Positions 9,578 to 17,126 of a DNA stretch of 64,000 nucleotides are shown one piece after another. This DNA comes from Namhaeicola litoreus (GTDB lineage Bacteria > Bacteroidota > Bacteroidia > Flavobacteriales > Flavobacteriaceae). A program made the translations under genes and the position numbers. Below the pieces are notes generated by a model. The model searched no databases, had not been told where the DNA came from, and saw only the letters and a program-made list of their open reading frames with translations. The stretch covers positions 310,001 through 374,000 of the forward strand of contig NZ_JBHTMY010000003.1 in assembly GCF_042679565.1 (NCBI RefSeq), given 5' to 3'. Within the stretch, counting starts at the first letter, position 1; each line of letters begins with the position of its first letter.

Positions 9578-10968
9578 AACAGTAATAAAGGTTCATTTTT
9601 TAAAATAAAATTGTTGTTAATTACTTCTACGTTTTCGTTGTTTTTTTCGAGGTAAGCATTTAAAATTCTTTTGGTATCGCGGTTGTCTTTTTGATTGATG
9701 ATGATATCATAATAATCTTGTACTGTTTCAAAAGATTGTTTTTGAGAAGCATAACCAAAGCCTTTATAGATTCCGTTTAAAACAAGAACAAAAGCAAATT
9801 CTTTCTTTTTTCTCCCCTTTTCTTTGATGACAAAATTTTTGCTGTCAAATTGCAGATCCAATATGGCTTGTTCTACCCTAGAATTATATAACGCTATACT
9901 TTCCTCATTTCTGCAAATTCCATTACATTTTTTGATTTGATAATGAAAGCAGTGGGTTACATTACTCTGTAAATGACAATACTTTGGGCAAAGCGCATAT
10001 TTTTCGCAGAGCTTTTCCAGAAATGATCTAGCTTCTGTGGTATTGTGAAATTTTACCAAAGGTTTGTTGACAAATTTTAACCTGTTGTAAGCCAGGTGTA
10101 TAATGCCATTTCTGTCTTCATAACTAAATAGTGCCAAACTTTCTTGCGCACGTCTTTGTGCCCGATTGAATTTAGGATAGATCTTTTTGATCTCTGCAGA
10201 TTCCAATAAGAGTGCAATAAGCTCGCTGCCAGTTTCTGTAAAAGAGACATCTGCCGTTTCTAGGCACATGTTCACTTCTTTTTTAGCCTTGTCGTAAAAA
10301 TGACTGAGCACACGTTGTTTGATATTTTTTGCTTTTCCCACATAGATCACTTCTTTTTTTTCATTTTTGAAATAATAAACTCCCGAGGTTTCAGGTAATT
10401 TATCCAAAGCACTTTTGGGTAAAAGAGGAGGTAATGTGGCGTGTTTCGACCTCGGATGTAAAAAGGTAAAAAAAACGTTTTGATCGTCTAATTTAAGAAG
10501 CTTTTCAAAAAGGATGACAGTGGCTTCTGCATCACCTCTGGCACGGTGCCTGTCAGAAATGGAAATACCTTGTGAGCTGCACAAAGTACCGAGGCTATAA
10601 GATTTTAATCCGGGAATTAATTTTCTCGATAAGCGAACAGTACAAAGTTTTTTTCGCTTAAATTCAAATCCAAGATCTTTGAATTCTTTTTGGATGATGT
10701 TATAATCAAAATTGACGCTGTGCGCCACAAAAATAGCATCTTTGGTAATCTCTTCTACTTTCTTGGCGATCTCATAGAATTTTGGTGCATTGTACACCAT
10801 GGCATTGCTAATTCCTGTGAGATTGGTAATAAAAGGAGGGATGTTGGCTTCCGGGTTGACCAAAGTGGTAAACTCGTCGATCACCCTTTTCCCATCGTGT
10901 AAAAAAATCGAGATCTCGGTTATTTTCGAACCGTAACCTGTGGTTTCTATGTCGACAACGGCATACAC
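9574..10968 (-). CDS. DnaQ-type 3'-5' exonuclease fused to a GIY-YIG (UvrC N-terminal/Cho-like) nuclease domain
   Basis: A 464-residue two-domain nuclease. Residues 1-170 form a DEDDh exonuclease like the epsilon subunit of DNA polymerase III, with VVDIETTG, AHSVNFDYNII and the HRARGDAEA motif. Around residues 190-270 lies a GIY-YIG domain (SGVYYFKNEKKEVIYVGKAKNIKQR) related to the 3'-incising half of UvrC and to Cho. The C-terminal region has a cysteine cluster (CPKYCHLQ..CFHYQIKKCNGICRN) typical of this fusion family. The start is GTG at 10968; its G is also the last base of the TAG stop of the upstream LexA-like gene (TAGTG), which implies translational coupling. Co-transcription with a cleavable repressor suggests a damage-inducible repair role; that part is inference. 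Confidence 0.85.
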   Translation of the reverse strand: MYAVVDIETTGYGSKITEISIFLHDGKRVIDEFTTLVNPEANIPPFITNLTGISNAMVYNAPKFYEIAKKVEEITKDAIFVAHSVNFDYNIIQKEFKDLGFEFKRKKLCTVRLSRKLIPGLKSYSLGTLCSSQGISISDRHRARGDAEATVILFEKLLKLDDQNVFFTFLHPRSKHATLPPLLPKSALDKLPETSGVYYFKNEKKEVIYVGKAKNIKQRVLSHFYDKAKKEVNMCLETADVSFTETGSELIALLLESAEIKKIYPKFNRAQRRAQESLALFSYEDRNGIIHLAYNRLKFVNKPLVKFHNTTEARSFLEKLCEKYALCPKYCHLQSNVTHCFHYQIKKCNGICRNEESIALYNSRVEQAILDLQFDSKNFVIKEKGRKKKEFAFVLVLNGIYKGFGYASQKQSFETVQDYYDIIINQKDNRDTKRILNAYLEKNNENVEVINNNFILKNEPLLLF

Positions 10969-11741
10969 TAGTTCATCAGCTTTTTTAGTGATTTTAACTC
11001 TACCCCCAACTCATTTAACATACCTGCAATACTGCTGATCTTGAGTTCGTGTTCTTCGTATTCTTGCGTGTTGATACAGCAGGTAAATTCCCATAGTTCC
11101 AAAACGTCTTCTACAGGTACATAATATGGATCGTATTTTTTATTATCTGAGGCTAGCAGCAACATTTGGTGCTCTTTGATTTTATCATACACCCTTTTGT
11201 AAACAATACCATCATTTAAAGTAAGTACAATATAGGTTTTACCGTTTTTTATATCTCTGATATCCTCCACAAATCGCGCCACGATATAAGAGCCACTTTT
11301 TACCGGGAGCATAGAATCTCCTTTGATAGGAAAAGCCCTGTGTTTTCCGGTGGGTAAAAAAGGCAATTTTATTTTGTTGAGGTGCTCGATGTATTCAGGG
11401 TCATCATAACCTCTTAAATAACCAGCCGAAGCTTCTATAGGAATCACCTCGATCAGGTCTTCATCAGCACCATTTACGGTAATAGGAAATAAAACCCTTC
11501 GATTTCCCACTTCTATAAAAGAACTATTCGTGGCTTTCGATAAATCTTTTTTGACGAGAATATCGATAGGTAATTTAAAGTAGTTTGATAAATCTACCAA
11601 AAAATCTACCGGAGGAATAGCTCTGTTTTCTTCGTAAGAGCTTATTCTTGAACGAGATACATGCAGGTCTTCGGCAAACTGCTCTTGCGTAAGCCCTTTT
11701 AAAGACCTTATGTGTTTGATGTTATGTGCTAAATAATTCAT
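10968..11741 (-). CDS. LexA-like autocleaving repressor (XRE HTH + S24 peptidase)
   Basis: A 257-residue repressor. Residues 1-65 are a Cro/CI-type helix-turn-helix (LTQEQFAEDLHVSRSRISSYEE), and the C-terminal part is an S24 peptidase with nucleophile Ser143 (GDSMLP) and Lys182 (VYKRVYD). The Ala106-Gly107 bond in ASAGYLRGY is positioned like the LexA self-cleavage site; the Gly-to-Ser and Ser-to-Lys spacings of 36 and 39 are close to those of LexA (34 and 37). It is therefore expected to release its targets after RecA-dependent self-cleavage. It is divergent from the DnaE2-type polymerase across 83 bp holding repeated operator-like sequences. No other phage-like genes are near, so I read it as an SOS-type regulator rather than a prophage repressor. 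Confidence 0.88.
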   Translation of the reverse strand: MNYLAHNIKHIRSLKGLTQEQFAEDLHVSRSRISSYEENRAIPPVDFLVDLSNYFKLPIDILVKKDLSKATNSSFIEVGNRRVLFPITVNGADEDLIEVIPIEASAGYLRGYDDPEYIEHLNKIKLPFLPTGKHRAFPIKGDSMLPVKSGSYIVARFVEDIRDIKNGKTYIVLTLNDGIVYKRVYDKIKEHQMLLLASDNKKYDPYYVPVEDVLELWEFTCCINTQEYEEHELKISSIAGMLNELGVELKSLKKLMN

Positions 11742-11744
11742 AAT

Positions 11745-11790
11745 GCTAAAATCTTGAGCAATATCTGCTAATATTTTGAGCTAATTTAGC
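11745..11790. promoter_or_regulatory. Phased operator repeats between LexA-like repressor and dnaE2
   Basis: Two 15-bp imperfect palindromes, GCTAAAATCTTGAGC (11745-11759) and GCTAATATTTTGAGC (11767-11781), agree at 13 of 15 positions. A shorter perfect palindrome, GCTAATTTAGC (11780-11790), overlaps the second. Their centres lie at 11752, 11774 and 11785, i.e. 22 and 11 bp apart, whole turns of the helix, so bound dimers would share one DNA face. They fill the space between the two divergent start codons and are the obvious binding sites for the repressor encoded at 10968-11741. Binding has not been shown. Confidence 0.7.
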
Positions 11791-11804
11791 AAAAAAATAG
11801 TTTC
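11774..11804 (+). promoter_or_regulatory. Candidate dnaE2 promoter overlapping the operators
   Basis: TTTTG (11774-11778) and TAGTTTCC (11798-11805, a partial match to TAnnTTTG) are separated by 19 bp, fitting Bacteroidota promoter spacing. The -33 element lies inside the second operator repeat and the spacer contains the third, so repressor binding would block the promoter directly. The predicted transcript would start about 15 bases before the dnaE2 ATG. Confidence 0.4.
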
Positions 11805-11824
11805 CGTAAAATTATTTCTAAAAA

Positions 11825-14785
11825 ATGTATCTGAATACGCACAGCTTTTACAGCTTACGCTACGGCACTGTAGCACCCGAAACACTTTTGCAGCAGGCAG
11901 AACAATTAGGTATCCCGGCTTTTGCTTTAACTGATATCAACAGTACTTCTGCTAGTCTTGAATTTGTGCGTTTAGCTACAAAATATAAAATAAAACCTGT
12001 ATTGGGAGTTGATTTTCGCAATGGTGTGCAGCAGCAATTTGTCATGTTGGCAAAGAATAATGAGGGTTTTTATCGTATCAATACCTATTTGTCAGAATTT
12101 TTGCATCAAGAGAAGTTTGTCGTACCCAAAAAAGCAAAAGAACTCAAAGATACTTTTGTGATTTATCCTTTTCAATCGGATTTAAGAATACTCGAAGAAA
12201 ATGAATTTATCGGTATAAAACCTTCAGATCTCAATCAGTTAAAATTTTCGGCTTGGCAAGATCATCTAAGCAAATTGGTCATACTTAAAACGGTTTCTTT
12301 TGGCGATAAAAAAGGGTTTAATGCACATCGTTTGCTAAGGGCGATAGACAACAATACGTTGTTGAGCAAGCTTCCTGCTTCTGAACAAGGAAATCACGTA
12401 GATGTAATGTTCCCTGAAGTTTTACTCAAAGAAATTTTCAAGGCTTATCCGCAATTGATCGAGAATACCCAGAGATTGTTGGATGTCTGTCATATCGTTT
12501 TTGATTTTTCAGGAAATGTTCCTAAAAACCAAAAGACTTATACGAAGAGTGAGGAACTCGATTTTAAATTGCTCAGAAAGCTAGCTTATAAGGGCTTGCA
12601 TTATCGCTATAAAAAAATAGGTGAAAGGGTATTTGAGCGTTTGGAAAAAGAATTGACAATCATCAAAGAAAAGCAGTTTGTGTCTTATTTTTTGATCAAT
12701 TGGAAGGTGTTGAAATACGCGCGCAGCAAAGGCTATTTTTATGTGGGAAGAGGAAGTGGAGCAAATAGTTTGGTAGCTTATTTACTCCGTATTACAGATG
12801 TTGACCCGATAGAATTGGATCTGTATTTTGAGCGATTCATCAATTTATATCGGGCAAATCCACCTGATTTTGATATCGATTTTTCCTGGCGAGATCGGGA
12901 TGATATCATTCAATTCATTTTTAAACGCTTTCCGCATACGGCCTTAATTGCGGTGTACAATACCTTTAAATTTCGCGCATCGGTCAGAGAAATCGGAAAA
13001 GTATTTGGTTTGCCTAAAGAAGAGATCGATAAACTTTCTTCTGGACAATACATTCAAGAAAAGCTCGATAAAATGTCTCGATTGGTTCTGGTTTACAGCA
13101 AGTTAATACAAGGTTTTCCGAATTATTTGGGTATACATGCAGGAGGAATTTTAATCGCCGAAAAACCAATTCAATACTATACGGCTACATTTTTACCTCC
13201 CAAAGGGTTTTCTACTACCATGTTTGATATGCATGTAGCAGAAGATGTAGGACTCTATAAATTTGACGTACTGAGTCAGCGCGGTTTGGGAAAAATAAAA
13301 GAAGCGATAGATATAGTAAAATACAACCATCCTGATCATCCTGACATTGATATTCACGATATCAAACGATTCAAAGAAGATGAAAAGATCAAACATTTAC
13401 TCAGAAATGCAAAAGCCATTGGTTGCTTCTATGTAGAGTCGCCCGCTATGCGTATGCTGCTCAAAAAATTACAGGTAGATAATTATATAGGCTTGGTTGC
13501 TGCGAGTTCTGTGATTCGTCCGGGAGTGGCCAAATCGGGAATGATGCGCGAGTATATTTTGCGTTATCGAAATCCGTCTAGAAGAAAAGATGCGCACCCA
13601 ACCATGCTCGATATTATGCCGGAAACCTATGGGGTAATGGTGTACCAGGAAGATGTGATCAAAGTGGCGCATTATTTTGGCGGACTTACCCTTGGTGAAG
13701 CGGATATGTTGCGAAGGGGTATGAGTGGGAAGTTTAGATCTAGAGAGGAGTTTTTGAAAGTAAAAAATCAATTTTTTGAGAACTGTAAGAGCAGCGGAAA
13801 AGATGATGCTTTGACTGCCGAGATCTGGCGACAAATAGAGAGTTTTGCCGGCTATGCTTTTGCCAAGGGGCACTCGGCTTCATATGCTGTAGAGAGTTAT
13901 CAGAGTTTGTTTTTAAAGGCCTATTATCCTTTGGAGTATATGGTGGCAACCATCAATAATTCGGGAGGATTTTACAGACCTGAATATTATTTACACGAAG
14001 CGCGTATGCATGGAGGCATTATTCATCCTCCCGATATTAATAAGTCTTATGCGCAAAATTTTATTGAAGGAAAGCATATTTATTTGGGTTTTATGATGCT
14101 GCATGCTTTTGAATCTCAGAATGCAAAAAAGATCATTCGGGAAAGAGAAAGAAACGGCTTGTTTTTAAATCTCGATGACTTTATCGATCGCGTTCCGATA
14201 GGTTTAGAGCAACTTATTTTGTTGATCAAGGTGAATGCTTTTCGGTTTTGCAATCCAAACAAGCGAGAACTTTTGTGGGAAGCGTATATGAAAGTACATA
14301 AAATTGAGATGGAAGAACACATTCAAACCTTATTCAAATCAGAAAAAGTAAATTATAAAACGCCTGTTCTAACAAGTTCTATGTTAGAAGATGCTTTTGA
14401 TGAGATCCAATATTTAGATTTCCCCCTTTGCGATCCTTTTATGCTTTTGGCAGAGCCTGTACAAACAGAAATTTTTGCCAAAGATCTCTATCAATATGTA
14501 GGTAAAAATGTGACTGTATACGGTTATTATGTAACCGTAAAAAAGACGGTTACCTCTAAGGGCGACTTGATGTATTTTGGCACTTTCGTGGATGAAAAAG
14601 GAGACCATATAGACACCGTTCATTTTCCGCAAGCTGCCCGAAAAAATTTGTTTAGAGGAAGGGGAATTTATCGTTTAACAGGAAAAGTAACAGAAGAATT
14701 TGACTGTGTGACTATTGAAGTTGATGACATGGAAAAGTTAGCCATTGTACAAGATCCTAGGTATGCAGAAGAGAAAAAAAGCTAA
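11825..14785 (+). CDS. dnaE2: DNA polymerase III alpha-like polymerase, DnaE2/ImuC type
   Basis: C-family DNA polymerase of 986 residues, clearly shorter than a replicative DnaE (about 1150-1200) and close to the error-prone DnaE2/ImuC group. An N-terminal PHP domain (NTHSFYSLRYGTV) is followed by the palm with PPDFDIDFS (Asp348, Asp350, Asp352) and KFDVLSQRGLGKI (Asp481), supplying the expected catalytic aspartates. Then come EDVIKVAHYFGGLTLGEADMLRRGMSGK, FAGYAFAKGHSASYA, a helix-hairpin-helix region and a C-terminal OB-like domain (YGYYVTVKKTVTSKGDLMYFGTF). Several PHP metal ligands are replaced (NTH, TDI, GVDF), so PHP exonuclease activity is unlikely. DinB starts 4 bp after the stop. The operon arrangement and the divergent LexA-like gene support a role in translesion synthesis. 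Confidence 0.85.
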   Translation: MYLNTHSFYSLRYGTVAPETLLQQAEQLGIPAFALTDINSTSASLEFVRLATKYKIKPVLGVDFRNGVQQQFVMLAKNNEGFYRINTYLSEFLHQEKFVVPKKAKELKDTFVIYPFQSDLRILEENEFIGIKPSDLNQLKFSAWQDHLSKLVILKTVSFGDKKGFNAHRLLRAIDNNTLLSKLPASEQGNHVDVMFPEVLLKEIFKAYPQLIENTQRLLDVCHIVFDFSGNVPKNQKTYTKSEELDFKLLRKLAYKGLHYRYKKIGERVFERLEKELTIIKEKQFVSYFLINWKVLKYARSKGYFYVGRGSGANSLVAYLLRITDVDPIELDLYFERFINLYRANPPDFDIDFSWRDRDDIIQFIFKRFPHTALIAVYNTFKFRASVREIGKVFGLPKEEIDKLSSGQYIQEKLDKMSRLVLVYSKLIQGFPNYLGIHAGGILIAEKPIQYYTATFLPPKGFSTTMFDMHVAEDVGLYKFDVLSQRGLGKIKEAIDIVKYNHPDHPDIDIHDIKRFKEDEKIKHLLRNAKAIGCFYVESPAMRMLLKKLQVDNYIGLVAASSVIRPGVAKSGMMREYILRYRNPSRRKDAHPTMLDIMPETYGVMVYQEDVIKVAHYFGGLTLGEADMLRRGMSGKFRSREEFLKVKNQFFENCKSSGKDDALTAEIWRQIESFAGYAFAKGHSASYAVESYQSLFLKAYYPLEYMVATINNSGGFYRPEYYLHEARMHGGIIHPPDINKSYAQNFIEGKHIYLGFMMLHAFESQNAKKIIRERERNGLFLNLDDFIDRVPIGLEQLILLIKVNAFRFCNPNKRELLWEAYMKVHKIEMEEHIQTLFKSEKVNYKTPVLTSSMLEDAFDEIQYLDFPLCDPFMLLAEPVQTEIFAKDLYQYVGKNVTVYGYYVTVKKTVTSKGDLMYFGTFVDEKGDHIDTVHFPQAARKNLFRGRGIYRLTGKVTEEFDCVTIEVDDMEKLAIVQDPRYAEEKKS

Positions 14786-14789
14786 AAGT

Positions 14790-16007
14790 ATGACACAAGA
14801 ACGCTCAATTGTACATATGGATCTCGATACATTTTTTGTATCCTGCGAAAGACGAATAGACAGTCGTTTAAACAATATGCCTGTCTTGATCGGAGGAACT
14901 TCCGACAGGGGAGTAGTAGCCTCCTGTAGTTATGAAGCGCGAAAATTTGGCGTACACTCGGCCATGCCTATGCGTATGGCAAAACAATTATGTCCGGAAG
15001 CCATTGTTTTACGCGGAAACTCCGGTGTTTACACAAAATTCTCTAAAGAGGTCACAGATGTAATTCAAGAGACAGTTCCTCTGTATGAAAAATCTTCTAT
15101 CGATGAATTTTATATAGATCTTACAGGAATGGATCGTTTTTTTGGTTGTCATCAACTCGCTACAGAACTCAGAACAAAAATTATGAAAGAAACAGGTTTG
15201 CCTATTTCTTTTGGTTTGTCTGTAAATAAAACAGTTTCCAAAATTGCTACAGGAGAAGCAAAACCCAATAATCAGCTAAAGGTTGATTCAGGCTTAGAAA
15301 AAGGGTTTTTAGCACCACTTTCGGTTAGAAAAATCCCGATGGTGGGTGAGAAAACCTATAATGCTTTGTGTGATTTAGGAATTAAGCGAATTAAAACGGT
15401 TCAGGAAATGCCCGTGAATATGATGGAACGCGTATTTGGTAAACACGGGATTACGCTTTGGAAAAAAGCCAATGGTGTAGATAATTCGCCTATTGTTCCT
15501 TATCATGAGCGCAAATCTATTTCTACCGAGCGAACTTTTGATAAAGACACCATCGATGTTTATAAGTTAAAAGGAATTATTACAGCAATGACAGAAAATT
15601 TGATCTATCAACTAAGAAGAGGAAATAAACTTACGGCCTGTGTGACATTTAAGATCAGGTACTCAGATTTTCAGACTTATACCAAGCAAAAAATGATTCC
15701 ATATAGTTCGGCAGACCATATTATTTTACCTATTGTAATGGATTTGTATAAAACACTGTATCAAAGAAGGTTGCTTGTAAGGTTAGTAGGTGTAAGGTTT
15801 AGTCATTTGGTGAGTGGCGGACATCAAATAAATATGTTTGAAGATGATGAAAAGATATTGAACTTATATCATGCTATGGATAAAATGCGGGAGCGATTTG
15901 GCGATAGAGCCGTAATAAGAGCTTCCGGGATGGGAGCAAAAAGTATTAGTAGATGGAATCCTTTTACAGGAGAACCGCCACCTTTATTGGCCAATAGAAG
16001 GCAGTAG
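14790..16007 (+). CDS. dinB: DNA polymerase IV (DinB/ImuB-like Y-family polymerase)
   Basis: Y-family translesion polymerase of 405 residues. It carries HMDLDTFFVSCERRID with Asp11, and SSIDEFYID with Asp105-Glu106, the metal-binding catalytic residues, so it is predicted active, unlike ImuB proteins that lack them. VGEKTYNALCDLGIKRIKTVQEMP is the helix-hairpin-helix thumb, and the little-finger region (STERTFDKDTID) follows. An upstream in-frame ATG at 14745 lies inside dnaE2; I choose the ATG at 14790 because it is 4 bp after the dnaE2 stop and places the catalytic motif at the normal distance from the N-terminus. Co-transcription with dnaE2 makes a two-polymerase mutagenesis operon. Confidence 0.92.
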   Translation: MTQERSIVHMDLDTFFVSCERRIDSRLNNMPVLIGGTSDRGVVASCSYEARKFGVHSAMPMRMAKQLCPEAIVLRGNSGVYTKFSKEVTDVIQETVPLYEKSSIDEFYIDLTGMDRFFGCHQLATELRTKIMKETGLPISFGLSVNKTVSKIATGEAKPNNQLKVDSGLEKGFLAPLSVRKIPMVGEKTYNALCDLGIKRIKTVQEMPVNMMERVFGKHGITLWKKANGVDNSPIVPYHERKSISTERTFDKDTIDVYKLKGIITAMTENLIYQLRRGNKLTACVTFKIRYSDFQTYTKQKMIPYSSADHIILPIVMDLYKTLYQRRLLVRLVGVRFSHLVSGGHQINMFEDDEKILNLYHAMDKMRERFGDRAVIRASGMGAKSISRWNPFTGEPPPLLANRRQ

Positions 16008-16098
16008 GAACAAAGATTTTATATAATTCTCAAAAAACCAAGTAAATTGCAATAAAACCAAATAAATCTTAAATAATTAATAAATCGTCAATATAGGC

Positions 16099-16129
16099 TT
16101 GCTGAAAATGTGAGATATTGGTATATTTG
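16099..16129 (+). promoter_or_regulatory. Bacteroidota-type promoter for the small secreted protein
   Basis: TTG (16099-16101), a 20-bp spacer and TATATTTG (16122-16129), a full match to TAnnTTTG. It predicts a transcript beginning about 35 bases before the ATG at 16171, so this gene is separate from the dnaE2-dinB operon. Confidence 0.75.
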
Positions 16130-16170
16130 CATTATTAGATGAATTAAAAAAGTATAATAAATCAATAGTT

Positions 16171-16533
16171 ATGAAAAAAATATTTATAATTTTTGCTTTT
16201 GTTTTGTTTGCTTTACAAACAAATGCGCAGGAGATGAATAATTCAAATGTTCAAGTAGGTGATGCATTAATTATTCAAAAACCCTCAACGCCAAGTTTTA
16301 AACATATCTATTTTCCTAAGGATAATTTTATCATTAAAAGAGGAGGGATTGTAAATTATGATAATATTTACGCCAATGAAGTTCATGTTGTAAAAATTGT
16401 TGAGAAAAAGGATGGTTCTCAAGAAGTAGTTTTACAAAGAACAGATGGAAAGAAATTCTTTAAAACATATAATACAGTAAGAGCCGATTTGACCAAAGCT
16501 TTAGAAAGTGGTGAATTGACCAAAAAAACCTAA
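16171..16533 (+). CDS. Small secreted protein of unknown function
   Basis: A 120-residue protein I do not recognise. It has a clear Sec signal peptide (MKKIFIIFAFVLFALQTNAQ, cleavage near residue 19-20), leaving a mature, Lys-rich, mostly beta-predicted chain without cysteines. The core stretches IYFPKDNFIIKRGGIVNYDNIYANEVHVVKI and EVVLQRTDGKKFFKTY alternate hydrophobic and polar residues as in a small beta-barrel or SH3-like fold, but that is a guess. It has its own strong promoter. The downstream TerB-like gene is 121 bp away and may be independent. Confidence 0.8.
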   Translation: MKKIFIIFAFVLFALQTNAQEMNNSNVQVGDALIIQKPSTPSFKHIYFPKDNFIIKRGGIVNYDNIYANEVHVVKIVEKKDGSQEVVLQRTDGKKFFKTYNTVRADLTKALESGELTKKT

Positions 16534-16654
16534 AGGATCACATAAGTGATTGTTATTGCCTTTTGTTGACGATAAGAAATTTTCAAATACATAATAAACT
16601 ATTTCGTATCTTCACTAAGCATTTAGGATTAAAACACACACTTAAAAAAAGCAT

Positions 16655-17077
16655 ATGTCCTTTTCAGAATTATTTGCGTCAGGTACCAAAAAAAACAACC
16701 TGATTCACTTTGCGGCAATTGTAAAAATGGCTGTAATAGATGGCGAAATGAATGAGCCTGAATTAAATCTGTTGAAAAAATTCGCTAAAAAATTAGATGT
16801 TCATACCGAAGAATTTGAAAAAGTTATATCCGATCCTTCAAAATTCCCCAGTGACGTAACGCATACAAAAGAGCAGCGATTACAACATATTTTTGACCTG
16901 TTTCAAATGATCTATATCGATCATGAAATAGATGAACCTGAAGCAAAACTAATTCATAAATATGCCATTGGGCTAGGATGTTCTGAAGAACGCGCAAAAA
17001 ATATAATAGCGAAATCAATTCTTTATTTCGGGAGAAGGTTTGAATTTGAAGATTACAAGGAATTTTTAGAAAAATAA
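16655..17077 (+). CDS. TerB-like domain protein
   Basis: Cytosolic helical protein of 140 residues resembling the TerB domain (pairs of helices each carrying an acidic DGE/DHEID motif): FAAIVKMAVIDGEMNEPELNLLKKFAKKLDV and the second copy FQMIYIDHEIDEPEAKLIHKYAIGLG. The duplicated acidic loops are thought to bind divalent metal. Stand-alone TerB-like proteins are common in Bacteroidota and their job is not settled; there are no other tellurite-resistance genes here, so the name should not be taken as a resistance call. It converges on the kynureninase gene. Confidence 0.75.
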   Translation: MSFSELFASGTKKNNLIHFAAIVKMAVIDGEMNEPELNLLKKFAKKLDVHTEEFEKVISDPSKFPSDVTHTKEQRLQHIFDLFQMIYIDHEIDEPEAKLIHKYAIGLGCSEERAKNIIAKSILYFGRRFEFEDYKEFLEK

Positions 17078-17093
17078 TTGATCAAAAAGATGT

Positions 17094-17120
17094 ATTGAAG
17101 AAGTAAATCAACTTTTCAAT
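17094..17120. terminator. Weak hairpin between convergent terB-like and kynU genes
   Basis: ATTGAAGAAGT (17094-17104) can pair with ACTTTTCAAT (17111-17120) leaving one bulged base and a six-base loop. It lies between the two convergent stop codons and could end both transcripts, but it has no following T-run on the plus strand. Confidence 0.3.
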
Positions 17121-17126
17121 CCTTCA

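Noticed and set aside
10968..11741. Prophage CI-like repressor
   Set aside because: The XRE-S24 architecture also occurs in phage repressors, but no integrase, structural or lysis genes are nearby and both flanks are DNA-repair genes.
16655..17077. Tellurite resistance determinant
   Set aside because: Only a stand-alone TerB-like domain is present; none of the other ter genes are nearby.
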